Below are positions 16,999-26,673 of a DNA stretch of 44,636 nt, piece after piece. Origin of the DNA: Endobacterium cereale. Lineage in GTDB: Bacteria > Pseudomonadota > Alphaproteobacteria > Rhizobiales > Rhizobiaceae. The position numbers were made by a program, and so were the translations under genes. The stretch's first letter is position 1; each line of letters starts with the position of its first letter. The stretch spans positions 1-44,636 of the forward strand of contig NZ_WIXI01000032.1 in assembly GCF_009617585.1 (NCBI RefSeq). Direction: 5' to 3'. The notes below the pieces were generated by a model. The model searched no databases and had not been told where the DNA came from. It saw nothing but the letters and a program-made list of their open reading frames with translations.

Positions 16999-17883
16999 AT
17001 GAACTGGGATGATGTCCGCATGTTTCTGGCCGTGGCGCGAACGGGACAGATTCTTGCCGCCTCGCGGCGGCTCGGCATCAACCATGCGACGCTTGGACGG
17101 CGGATCACGGCGCTGGAAGCGGATATGAAAACGCAGTTGCTGATCCGACGCACGACCGGTTGCGAACTGACGCCGGAAGGGCATGCGCTTTATGCCGCCG
17201 CCGAACGCATGGAAACGGAAATGCTGGCCATGCAGGCGGCGACAGGTTCGGGCGACACCGCCATTGCCGGCACAGTCAGGATCGGTGCGCCGGACGGTTT
17301 TGGTGTGGCCGTGCTGGCACCGAGACTGGGAGACCTGATGCAGCGATATCCGCAACTGAAACTGCAGCTGGTGCCGGTGCACCGCTCCTTTTCCCTGTCG
17401 CAACGCGAGGCGGATATCGCGATTACCATAGAACGCCCGGAACAGGGACGGCTGATCTCGGCAAAACTGACGGATTACACGCTCGGGCTTTATGCTTCGC
17501 GCGGCTATCTCGACGGGCGTGGGCGACCGCAGATGGTGGAAGACCTGCGCGAACATGCCCGTATCGGCTATGTGGAAGACCTGATCTTCTCACCATCCCT
17601 CAACTTCACCGGCGAGGTGATGCGCAACTGGGATGCGGGTTTCGAAATTTCGAGTGCGATCGGCCAGGTGCAGGCGGTGCGCGCCGGTGCCGGCATCGCC
17701 ATCCTGCACGATTACATCGCGCAGCAGGATGCGGAACTGGAGCGACTACTGCCCGATATCAGCATCCGTCGCTCCTACTGGACAACCTATCATGAAAGCC
17801 TGCGTGACCTGCCGCGGATTCGCACGGTCATCGCCTTCCTTCAGGAAATCGCCAAGGATGAGAATGCGGATTTCCGGGTCTGA
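16999..17883 (+). CDS. LysR-family transcriptional regulator, likely controls mmsA
   Basis: The 294-residue protein starts MNWDDVRMFLAVARTGQILAAS with a LysR HTH (residues 1-60, AASRRLGINHATLGRRITALE). The effector-binding domain follows from about 90 (TVRIGAPDGFGVAVLAPRL). GGAGG lies 7 nt before ATG 16999; a GTG at 16996 is adjacent and less well spaced. The divergent placement beside mmsA is the usual LysR arrangement. The 118-nt intergenic DNA has a TTGC-ACAGG-GCAA palindrome (16923-16935) and a TGTGCA further on, candidate LysR sites. Effector unknown. Confidence 0.9.
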   Translation: MNWDDVRMFLAVARTGQILAASRRLGINHATLGRRITALEADMKTQLLIRRTTGCELTPEGHALYAAAERMETEMLAMQAATGSGDTAIAGTVRIGAPDGFGVAVLAPRLGDLMQRYPQLKLQLVPVHRSFSLSQREADIAITIERPEQGRLISAKLTDYTLGLYASRGYLDGRGRPQMVEDLREHARIGYVEDLIFSPSLNFTGEVMRNWDAGFEISSAIGQVQAVRAGAGIAILHDYIAQQDAELERLLPDISIRRSYWTTYHESLRDLPRIRTVIAFLQEIAKDENADFRV

Positions 17884-17885
17884 GG

Positions 17886-17920
17886 GGCAGCGCTCCGCCA
17901 GGCATGGCATCAGCGCTGCC
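17886..17920. terminator. Hairpin between convergent LysR and LuxR-type genes
   Basis: GGCAGCGCT (17886-17894) and AGCGCTGCC (17912-17920) form a perfect 9-bp stem with a 17-nt loop in the 44-nt gap between the two stop codons. It can serve both strands. No U-tract is present. Confidence 0.5.
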
Positions 17921-17927
17921 GACCGCT

Positions 17928-18629
17928 TCAATCGCGGCGCATCTCAAGTTCCGGCAGCGAGTGACCGAGCCGGTGAGCCATCAGCATGGCAGTGAGCTGA
18001 ACGAGATTTCGGGCTCCCATGCGGTCCTTCATGCGCTCGAGGCGATGTTCGACGGTGCGCGGCGACACATTGATCTCGGCTGCAATCTCTTTGGCGGTAG
18101 CCCCCTCCACCAGCAACTGCACGATCGATTCGTCAGTCAGGTCGAGTTCGGCGGTCTTCTGGGGGGCAACGAACATGAAACGTCCCATTGTGCAGGTAAT
18201 GACCCATTCCGGGCGGGTGGTATTTTTCTGGGCCAGCATGATGCGGTCATAACCGACACTGAGGCCAAAGACCTTGGTCTTGACGACCTCGATCACCGGC
18301 TGCTGGTTTTGAATGACCTCCTGCATGCGCGGCACAACCGCGTGCTCCATGAACTGGCGGTCGGTCACATTGCCGAGCGGCCCGTCAGGGAGAAGCTTGG
18401 CCATATCCAGAAGACGCGATGCAAAGCCATAGGTGCGGATGGCGCGCATCTGCCACTGCCATGGATCACCATCGTCAATACGAATTAGTGTTAGGCGCAT
18501 ACGCGCGGAAAGAAGATCCACCACACCACGATAAATATCGATAGCATCGGCAGGACGATTTGAATCAGATGCAAGCCAAGCATCAAGAAGCTTGCGACTC
18601 ACTACTGCAAAAGGTGTCTCTTTAGGCAT
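17928..18629 (-). CDS. LuxR-type HTH transcriptional regulator
   Basis: The 233-residue protein ends in a GerE/LuxR DNA-binding domain (about 163-222) with EGATAKEIAAEINVSPRTVEH and LERMKDRMGARNLVQL. The N-terminal 150 residues resemble a PAS-like sensor fold (WQWQMRAIRTYGFASRLLDMAKLL, FMEHAVVPRMQEVI), but I see neither a receiver aspartate nor an autoinducer-binding signature. The ATG has no obvious Shine-Dalgarno. Signal and targets are unknown. Its upstream region is unusually rich in inverted repeats (18680-18928), which may regulate it. Confidence 0.82.
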   Translation of the reverse strand: MPKETPFAVVSRKLLDAWLASDSNRPADAIDIYRGVVDLLSARMRLTLIRIDDGDPWQWQMRAIRTYGFASRLLDMAKLLPDGPLGNVTDRQFMEHAVVPRMQEVIQNQQPVIEVVKTKVFGLSVGYDRIMLAQKNTTRPEWVITCTMGRFMFVAPQKTAELDLTDESIVQLLVEGATAKEIAAEINVSPRTVEHRLERMKDRMGARNLVQLTAMLMAHRLGHSLPELEMRRD

Positions 18630-18679
18630 AAGATAAGATGTAGTACCCAGCTAAAAACTGGTGTCATACCACCTCAATA

Positions 18680-18762
18680 TTTTCTCCCGCACAAGGAGAA
18701 AATTCGTTTAAACGCAACTACTTATTTAGTTTTCCCGAACTTTCGCCCCCATAACGGGAAAA
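18680..18762. repeat. Two tandem inverted repeats upstream of LuxR-type gene
   Basis: TTTTCTCC/GGAGAAAA (18680-18687 and 18695-18702, 7-nt loop) is followed by TTTTCCCG/CGGGAAAA (18730-18737 and 18755-18762, 17-nt loop). Both have perfect 8-bp arms and a similar TTTTC-start. They begin 50 bp apart, near five helical turns. They could be paired operators or RNA hairpins. Confidence 0.5.
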
Positions 18763-18814
18763 CAACAACCACCAGATGTCAAAATCCCGAAACGATACAT
18801 CTCGGTCCCAAAAC

Positions 18815-18928
18815 GGTTAGAATTTTTTCACGGTAAAAATCCGAAATAACGGCAAAGATGATGGATTTTGGCATCCAGCAACGTCTCGTCCGCCACAGTT
18901 TCGCCCCAAACAACGACGGATTCTAACC
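18815..18928. repeat. 114-bp stretch bounded by 9-bp inverted repeats
   Basis: GGTTAGAAT (18815-18823) and ATTCTAACC (18920-18928) are perfect inverted copies. Inside lies another pair, AAAATCC (18836-18842) and GGATTTT (18863-18869). The layout could be a folded RNA or a small palindromic element. No transposase or target duplication is seen. Confidence 0.4.
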
Positions 18929-19175
18929 TTAAGATATACAGTATTTAATTACGAAAATCCGCCGGACATATGCGCCGAGGGCAAAGTGGCACCCCAGTTT
19001 CGCTATTCGCGTCAGGCGTAAGACATGGTGCATCCGTCTCCGTCACAGAGGAGCCGGCCCTCGTGGCTTTTGAAGAATGCTCACCGCTTCAGACGGAAAA
19101 ACCAATGTGCGCCGTCAGGCCGCACAACGGATCAGGGCGAACAGAAATGAAAAGATGGATTTTGCAAGAAGAAAG

Positions 19176-19230
19176 ATTCTCTTCTCCCCGACAGTCGCAG
19201 TGACATAAAGACTGACGGGGAGAAGAGAAT
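19176..19230. repeat. Long hairpin, 21-bp arms, at the 3' end of tRNA-His
   Basis: The arms 19176-19196 and 19210-19230 are inverted copies with a single mismatch, separated by 13 nt. The right arm ends at the last base of the tRNA CCA. The arm core CTTCTCCCCG is the same as the palindrome at 2084-2104. On the minus strand this lies directly after tRNA-His and may act as terminator or processing signal. Confidence 0.75.
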
Positions 19231-19306
19231 GGTACGGTTGAGTGGGGTCGAACCACCGACCTCAGGTGCCACAAACCTGCGCTCTAACCAACTGAGCTAC
19301 AACCGC
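19230..19306 (-). tRNA. tRNA-His (anticodon GTG)
   Basis: The 77-nt gene, CCA included, folds as a cloverleaf. Acceptor arm GCGGTTG/CAACCGT (first pair G-U), D arm GCTC/GAGC, anticodon stem CAGGT/ACCTG with loop TTGTGGC, so anticodon GTG. The T loop is TTCGACC-like with stem GGTGG/CCACT near-complementarity. Discriminator A and encoded CCA follow. It lacks an encoded G(-1)-C73 pair, consistent with alphaproteobacterial tRNA-His. Confidence 0.96.
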
Positions 19307-19334
19307 ACATGAGACGCTCGTTGCGTCTGCGGCT

Positions 19335-19363
19335 CACATACGAGGATAAAACTCGTTTTGCAA
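19335..19363 (-). promoter_or_regulatory. Possible promoter of tRNA-His
   Basis: On the minus strand TTGCAA (19363-19358) and TATGTG (19340-19335) are 17 nt apart and end 29 nt before the mature tRNA. The -35 is identical to that of tRNA-Gln here; the -10 match is poor. Confidence 0.4.
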
Positions 19364-19370
19364 GCCCCTA

Positions 19371-19540
19371 GAGCACGTCGCAGCTAATTTGCACCATTCT
19401 GTTGGCTTAGACAGGGTTGGATATGCGTTCGGCCGGCGCGTGTGGCAGCCAAAATATACGGCCAAGCCGGCGGCATCAGCCAATACCGAAGGGCCAGGCA
19501 TCTTTCCGGCAGAATGGTTGAAATTAGCGGCGACGAGCTG
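19371..19540. repeat. 170-bp MITE-like intergenic element with 35-bp terminal inverted repeats
   Basis: The ends 19371-19405 and 19506-19540 are inverted copies, 28 of 35 positions identical, including a continuous CCATTCTG and GCTAATTT. The interior is GC-rich with short palindromes (GGCCGGC, GCCAAGCCGGC) and no open frame that looks coding. It fills the gap between the tRNA-His promoter and the phasin terminator. The form resembles rhizobial intergenic mosaic/ABC-type elements; the exact family is not established here. Confidence 0.6.
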
Positions 19541-19557
19541 TGACATACGGACATATT

Positions 19558-19589
19558 ATAAAGACCACATGACAGCGCGTGGTCTTTAT
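19558..19589 (-). terminator. Hairpin 3' of the phasin gene
   Basis: ATAAAGACCAC and GTGGTCTTTAT form a perfect 11-bp stem with a 10-nt loop, 15 nt after the phasin stop. On the minus strand the stem ends in a short U-rich arm followed by AATATG, so it is a likely terminator or mRNA 3' end. Confidence 0.65.
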
Positions 19590-19604
19590 GATCGCGGACC
19601 AATA

Positions 19605-20051
19605 TCAGGCGGCCTTGAAGCCGGCCATGGCGCGCTCGGCGGCCTCGCGACCGGGCTTCGTCACCTCCTCGGCAACTTTGCGGGTGGCTTCCTGCAGCTC
19701 GCGCACGTTTTCCACAGTCAGTTCAGCCTGCCTGCGCACGAATGTCGACTGCAGCTCCACCAGTTCCGAGACGGAACGCACGCCCATCAGTGCCTGCATA
19801 TGGGCAATGGAGAGGTCGGCGCTGCTGCGCATCGCATCGACCGCCGTCATGCCCAGCGTGAACGAGCCGGATTGGGCGGAGTGAAATGTGTCTTCCACAG
19901 TTTTCGTCGCATCGGTCGTGGCATCACGCAGGCGCGAATAGGCCTCGCGGGACTGTTCCGCTCCCAAATGCGCTGCATCGCGAAATTCTTGCGCCATGCG
20001 GCTCGGATCGAATGCGGAAAACCCAAAGAAATCATCAGGCTTGTAGGCCAT
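19605..20051 (-). CDS. Phasin-family polyhydroxybutyrate granule protein
   Basis: Phasins coat polyhydroxybutyrate granules and control their size. This 148-residue protein has the expected length and almost wholly helical, Ala/Glu-rich composition. The core AMRSSADLSIAHMQALMGVRSVSELVELQSTFVRRQAELTVENVRELQEATRKVAEE matches the phasin_2 pattern in which helices carry F-x-x-x-Q repeats. The start MAYKPDDFFGFSAFDPSRM has the aromatic segment seen in granule proteins. AGGAGG lies 7 nt before the ATG. It is monocistronic, with a hairpin after the stop. The acetoacetyl-CoA synthetase nearby fits polymer turnover. Confidence 0.88.
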   Translation of the reverse strand: MAYKPDDFFGFSAFDPSRMAQEFRDAAHLGAEQSREAYSRLRDATTDATKTVEDTFHSAQSGSFTLGMTAVDAMRSSADLSIAHMQALMGVRSVSELVELQSTFVRRQAELTVENVRELQEATRKVAEEVTKPGREAAERAMAGFKAA

Positions 20052-20104
20052 GTCATGTCCTCCTCGACATTATCCCAGCCCGGTGGGCCGGCTCCTCGCG
20101 CAAA

Positions 20105-20133
20105 TATCTACAATATCTAATTGTGCATCGCAA
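20105..20133 (-). promoter_or_regulatory. Possible phasin promoter with TGC-N3-GCA site
   Basis: On the minus strand TTGCGA and TAGATA are 17 nt apart. TGCATCGCA (20124-20132) overlaps the -35. PhaR-type repressors of phasin genes bind TGC/GCA-type repeats, so this may be their operator. Matches are modest. Confidence 0.28.
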
Positions 20134-20282
20134 CATGATTGCACGCCGCACCCGCCAGCGTTAACCCTTTTGCCCGATAGAAAGACTGCGAAGGTGGACC
20201 AGAAGCCTCTGGGAAGTTACTAACAATATGTTAACTTGGCATATCGCCGCGTATCTGGCGAAGGTGCTCCCAGGGTTCGTTC

Positions 20283-23200
20283 ATGTCCGCTGTACAGTAT
20301 CCGTTTATCGACATTGCCGTTCATCCGCGCATCCGCGCGCGCCTTTCCGGCGGCGAGGCAATCGTCATCTTTTCACCCGACATGAAGCTTGCGCTGTGGG
20401 CAAACGGGCGTGGCGCCGAACTGTTCGGCCATGAAACCATCTATGATTTTCTGGATCACGGCGCCGAGCCACTGGATCTTTCGTTTCGCCAGGCGGAAGC
20501 GGCCGCGCGCGGGCTGAAAAACAATGGCGACAGCCGGCCTTTCCTGATGCGCGTGACCAATGGTTTCCAGCGCACCGCAGTGCAGGCAACCTGCGAAATC
20601 ATCACGATCGGGCAGGATCGCGCGATCCTGGTCGCCGCTCCGTCCACCGACGCAGCGATGTCGACCGCACAATGCGCCGCGCGCATGATCGAAGGTTTCG
20701 ACGATACAGATACGCACCGTGCCGTACTGGACCAGAACGGCCAGGTTCTGGCCGCTTCGCCCCGATACGCTTCGCTGAACCTGACACCGCATACGGCCCG
20801 CATGCTCGTCAACATGGCCACCGTCCACATTGACGGATTGGTCAAGAGACCTGTTCCGACCCGCGCCGGTTATCTGCCGGCCGCGATGGGCAAGGTGTCC
20901 GAGATGCCGGCCATGTACCTTCTCTTCATCGTCGAACCGGATGCAGGATCCGCCGACATCATACCGATGGAAGCCCCTGAGGATGACGTCGAGAGCGAGC
21001 GCGCCGCTGCCCTTTCGGCCAGCGCAGCCCCAGTAGAGGCCGCATCCGAAACCATCGGGCACGAAGCACCGGCCGCAGCCCCTTCCGACATTGAGGAAAC
21101 GACCCCGGCGCTTGAGGACCTCGCATCCCCTGCTGCCGATGACTATGCCGACACGCTCGATGCCCTGGCGGGCATTGATGAGGTGGATGACGAACCGAGT
21201 GAGGAAGCCGAATTCGAGCATGCGAAAACCGCGCCGACCGGTACGGAGCAGGCCATGGCCAATGTGCGGCAGGCCCTGCTGGACAACATTGGTTCTGAAC
21301 ACACCGCAGGAAAAGATGACGACACCGTAACCGCGGAAGCGGAAGCGGAAGCGGAAGCGGAAGCGGAAGCGGAAGCGGAAGCGGAAGCGGAAGCGGAAGC
21401 GGAAGCGGAAGAAAATCTGCCCGCAGCCGGGCTTGCAACAGAAGAAACGACTGTCGAGGCGGAAAGCGTCGAGCCTGTGGAAACGGCCGAGACGAACAAG
21501 GCAACCGAAGTCGCGCTGCAGCTCACGCCCGCACCGATGTTCGGCACGGCGAGAACTGCCGAAAATTCCGAACCCTTCATCTTTTCGTCCGACATGCGCG
21601 CCACGCGTTTCGTCTGGAAGATCGATGCCGAAGGTCGGTTCAGCGAGGTTTCCAGCGAATTTTCCCGCGTCGTCGGCCCGCATGCGGCCGATATAAACGG
21701 GCTGGCCTTTTCCGATCTGGCGGCGCTGTTCAACTTCGATCCGGACGGCAAGATCACCGAACTCCTGCGCAAACGCGACACCTGGTCGGGCAAGACCATC
21801 TGGTGGCCGATCGAAGGAACGACGCTGAAGGTGCCGGTCGATCTGGCAGCCCTGCCAACCTATACGCGGTCGCGTGAATTCGACGGTTTCCGTGGTTTCG
21901 GCATCGTGCGTGTAGCCGATGTGGCGGAAGACCCGCTGGCGATTGGCATCACGCTGGTGCCGACCCCGGAAACGGACGAAAACGACATGATCCCGGACGA
22001 GATTGTCGACGACATCGACGATCTGACGGCACCGGTTTCGACGGAGACGAGCGCGCCCCTGTCGGAGGCTGAAGAAGACGAGATCACGACCTCCGAAGAC
22101 GCCGATTCGGGCGTCGCGGAAACTTCCAACGTGGCAGAAAACGACATTGCCGGGGCGGAAGATGACGCGGAGATCGCCGCCACAGAAGACATGACTGTCG
22201 AGGCAGACAGCACTTTCCTGCCGGAGGAGGAAAAGCCTGCGCTTCGCCTCGTCGAGACACCTTCTCGCCGCCAGTCCGACAAGGTCATCCAGTTTGAGGA
22301 GCACCGCTTCCGCAATGACGCGCTGACGCCCGGCGAAAAGGCAGCCTTTGTGGAAATCGGCCGCCGTCTGGACCCGCACCCGCAAGAGGATGAGGCCGAG
22401 GACATTGAGACGGCTGCCACGCCTTACGCCAATGAAAATGACCCGCGCGAAATCATCGATACGGATGAACAGTCCGAAAACACTATTGACGAGGCTCCAG
22501 GCGTAACCGACGGCCCGGTTGTTGACGGCACTGATGACATCGACGCCGCCGATGACATCGAGGATATTGCCGACGAGACCGATGTTGCGGAACAGGGCAA
22601 CGAGGAAACGACATCGGACGCGCTGCCGCTGCTCGATGAAGTGGTGGCAGACACCGACGAGACTGATCAGATCGACGCCGAGGACGAAGCGGAAGAGCCG
22701 CAAACCTATGCGGACATCATGCCGATGCGCGCCCGGCTTGGCCTCAACGCTGATATTCTCGACCAGATGCCGGTGGCGCTGATCGTTCATGCCGGCGACA
22801 CGCTTTATCACGCCAATGCCGAATTCCTGCGCCTGACCGGTTACGACTCCCTGCAGCAACTGGAGGAACTCGGCGGTCTGGACGCTCTTCTTCAGCGCGA
22901 CGAACTGGAGGCAAAGACGTCGGAGGCCGGCGGCATGGTTGTGGTGCGCGCCGACGATACGCTGGTTCCCGTCAGCGCCCGCCTGCAGTCGATCCGTTGG
23001 GAAAACTCCACTGCGCTGATGTTGGCCCTGATGCCGGTCTCCGGCACAATATCAGGGACAGGCGTCGCAGTTCCCACCACTGCTCAGCCCCTTGCCGAGG
23101 CCGTGGAAGATGCAGACCTCCCGGCCGTTGCAGCCGAAGTTTCACGCCTGCAGGTGGAAGTGGACGAGCTGCGCTCGATCCTCGAAACCGCGACGGACGG

Positions 23201-24266
23201 CGTTGTCATCATTGGTTCCGAAGGCGATGTGCGCTCGATGAACCGGGCCGCAAGCGCGTTGTTCAACTACGACAATGACGAGACGGCCGGTCGGCCCTTC
23301 GTCATGCTGTTTGCTCATGAAAGCCAGCGCTCGGTCATCGATTATCTCGGCGGCCTGTCCGGCCACGGCGTTGCCAGCGTGCTGAACGACGGGCGCGAGG
23401 TGATCGGTCGCGAAGCCGGTGGCGGGTTCCTGCCGCTGTTCATGACGATCGGCCGCCTGACTTCCTCAAATGGTTATTGCGCCGTCATTCGCGACATCAC
23501 CGCCTGGAAGCGCACCGAGGAAGAGTTGCGCAATGCCAAGCGCTCCGCGGAAACAGCCAATGCCCACAAGAGCGATTTTCTGGCCCATGTGAGCCACGAG
23601 ATCCGCACGCCGCTCAATGCCATTATCGGTTTCGCAGACATGATGGCGACCGAACGTTTTGGACCGATCGGCCATCCGCGTTACATCGAATATGCCAATG
23701 ACATCGGGCGCTCCGGTCGCCATGTGCTCGATATCGTCAACGACCTCCTCGACATTTCCAAAATCGAGGCGGGCGAAATGGATCTCGAATTCGAGGCGGT
23801 CGGGCTGAACGAAACCGTGTCGGAAGCCGTATCGCTGATCCAGCCGCAGGCTAACGGACAGCGGGTCATCATCCGCACCGCACTCTCACAGGCCGTGCCG
23901 CAGGTCGTCGCCGATCTGCGCTCGATCAAGCAGATCGTGCTCAACATCCTGTCAAACGCTATCCGGTTCACCCCCTCGGGCGGGCAGATCGTGGTGTCGA
24001 CGGCGTTCGAGGCCAATGGCAGTGTTATCATGCGCATCCGGGATACCGGCGTCGGCATGACCCGATCCGAACTGGAACTGGCGATGAAGCCTTTCCGGCA
24101 GGTGACGGGTGCTGCCCGCAAGCGCGGTGACGGCACCGGTCTCGGTCTGCCGCTGACCAAGGCAATGGTGGACGCGAACCGCGCATCCTTTGCCATCTCC
24201 TCGACGCCTAACGAGGGGACACTGGTGGAGATTACCTTCCCCTCGCCGCGCGTCCTGGCAGACTGA
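20283..24266 (+). CDS. Large soluble multi-PAS sensor histidine kinase (PdhS/PleC/DivJ-like)
   Basis: The 1327-residue cytosolic kinase has no membrane helix. Order: a PAS-like N-domain (about 1-125), a long acidic disordered linker with an (Ala-Glu)13 run (351-376), a second PAS-like region (428-560), another acidic linker, PAS domains at about 818-880 and 968-1073, then HisKA with phospho-acceptor His1105 (HVSHEIRTPLNAIIGF) and HATPase_c (N box LNILSNAIRFTP, G boxes DTGVGM and GDGTGLGLPL). The segment FGPIGHPRYIEYANDI is typical of the PleC/DivJ/PdhS kinases that act on DivK and govern alphaproteobacterial division. From gene order I suspect the Agrobacterium PdhS1 orthologue, which is unverified. 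No receiver domain is fused. A strong terminator follows. Confidence 0.88.
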   Translation: MSAVQYPFIDIAVHPRIRARLSGGEAIVIFSPDMKLALWANGRGAELFGHETIYDFLDHGAEPLDLSFRQAEAAARGLKNNGDSRPFLMRVTNGFQRTAVQATCEIITIGQDRAILVAAPSTDAAMSTAQCAARMIEGFDDTDTHRAVLDQNGQVLAASPRYASLNLTPHTARMLVNMATVHIDGLVKRPVPTRAGYLPAAMGKVSEMPAMYLLFIVEPDAGSADIIPMEAPEDDVESERAAALSASAAPVEAASETIGHEAPAAAPSDIEETTPALEDLASPAADDYADTLDALAGIDEVDDEPSEEAEFEHAKTAPTGTEQAMANVRQALLDNIGSEHTAGKDDDTVTAEAEAEAEAEAEAEAEAEAEAEAEAEENLPAAGLATEETTVEAESVEPVETAETNKATEVALQLTPAPMFGTARTAENSEPFIFSSDMRATRFVWKIDAEGRFSEVSSEFSRVVGPHAADINGLAFSDLAALFNFDPDGKITELLRKRDTWSGKTIWWPIEGTTLKVPVDLAALPTYTRSREFDGFRGFGIVRVADVAEDPLAIGITLVPTPETDENDMIPDEIVDDIDDLTAPVSTETSAPLSEAEEDEITTSEDADSGVAETSNVAENDIAGAEDDAEIAATEDMTVEADSTFLPEEEKPALRLVETPSRRQSDKVIQFEEHRFRNDALTPGEKAAFVEIGRRLDPHPQEDEAEDIETAATPYANENDPREIIDTDEQSENTIDEAPGVTDGPVVDGTDDIDAADDIEDIADETDVAEQGNEETTSDALPLLDEVVADTDETDQIDAEDEAEEPQTYADIMPMRARLGLNADILDQMPVALIVHAGDTLYHANAEFLRLTGYDSLQQLEELGGLDALLQRDELEAKTSEAGGMVVVRADDTLVPVSARLQSIRWENSTALMLALMPVSGTISGTGVAVPTTAQPLAEAVEDADLPAVAAEVSRLQVEVDELRSILETATDGVVIIGSEGDVRSMNRAASALFNYDNDETAGRPFVMLFAHESQRSVIDYLGGLSGHGVASVLNDGREVIGREAGGGFLPLFMTIGRLTSSNGYCAVIRDITAWKRTEEELRNAKRSAETANAHKSDFLAHVSHEIRTPLNAIIGFADMMATERFGPIGHPRYIEYANDIGRSGRHVLDIVNDLLDISKIEAGEMDLEFEAVGLNETVSEAVSLIQPQANGQRVIIRTALSQAVPQVVADLRSIKQIVLNILSNAIRFTPSGGQIVVSTAFEANGSVIMRIRDTGVGMTRSELELAMKPFRQVTGAARKRGDGTGLGLPLTKAMVDANRASFAISSTPNEGTLVEITFPSPRVLAD
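21333..21410 (+). repeat. (GCGGAA)13 hexanucleotide microsatellite inside the kinase gene
   Basis: Thirteen perfect head-to-tail GCGGAA units encode Ala-Glu repeated 13 times in the first acidic linker. As the unit is a multiple of three, slippage would change linker length without a frameshift. Perfect identity at third positions suggests recent expansion. Confidence 0.97.
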
Positions 24267-24290
24267 TAATTTGCAAACCGGGCAAAAAAG

Positions 24291-24313
24291 AAGGCAGCCG
24301 AAGCTGCCTTTTT
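24291..24313 (+). terminator. Intrinsic terminator of the histidine kinase gene
   Basis: AAGGCAGC-CGAA-GCTGCCTT with a UUUUU tail, 24 nt after the stop codon. The tetraloop and T-run make it a textbook Rho-independent terminator. Confidence 0.92.
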
Positions 24314-24557
24314 ATAAGTTGATGCTGCGATCCCAACGACGGGAAAAAAGTATCTAACGGAGACAGGGAGCACCGAAACCGGCGACATTCCACTTTTCCG
24401 TTCGCTGTTAACTTTGCTCCAACAGGTTTTAACAACTGGTAAATTTTCCCATTATTCGCCAGGTAAAAACCGCATTATACGACACAAGATCACTTACCTC
24501 CCACAAAGAGACAACAAAACGTGTATCCGGCAGCCCTTCATGCCAATTCGGAACACA

Positions 24558-26513
<1,956 letters not shown>

Positions 26514-26673
26514 GAATGAAGTCCTCCCACTTCCACCCCACATTAACATAAGCCAACTCGCGGGAAAGGCGCGTTCGCCAGCTGATTTGCATGGTCGCCG
26601 GATTTCCGCTAACGAAGGCCACAACATTGCCGAGGCCCCGAGATTGCGAAGCCATGGGCGCTTCGAGGAAAGC

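Larger units (their letters stand above)
18630..19229. other. Gene-free, repeat-rich intergenic region
   Basis: About 600 bp with no supported gene. The left half (18640-18960) is AT-rich and holds four inverted repeats, listed separately. The right half is of normal GC content and ends in the long hairpin beside tRNA-His. An open frame from 18970 to 19203 runs through that hairpin and has no Shine-Dalgarno. Confidence 0.6.

Noticed and set aside
18987..19003. Sigma-54-like promoter TGGCAC-N5-TTTCGC
   Set aside because: The -12 element deviates from TTGC and no supported gene lies downstream on that strand.
18970..19203. Possible 77-codon gene upstream of tRNA-His
   Set aside because: No Shine-Dalgarno, no recognisable protein features, and it runs into the long hairpin repeat.
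19371..19540. Integrative element inserted at tRNA-His
   Set aside because: There is no integrase and no duplicated tRNA 3' end; the 170-bp repeat lies on the 5' side of the tRNA and is too small for a genomic island.
20373..22859. 828-codon antisense frame in the kinase gene
   Set aside because: It encodes low-complexity Phe/Arg/Gly sequence, including a mirror of the GCGGAA repeat. The sense strand has intact PAS and kinase domains.
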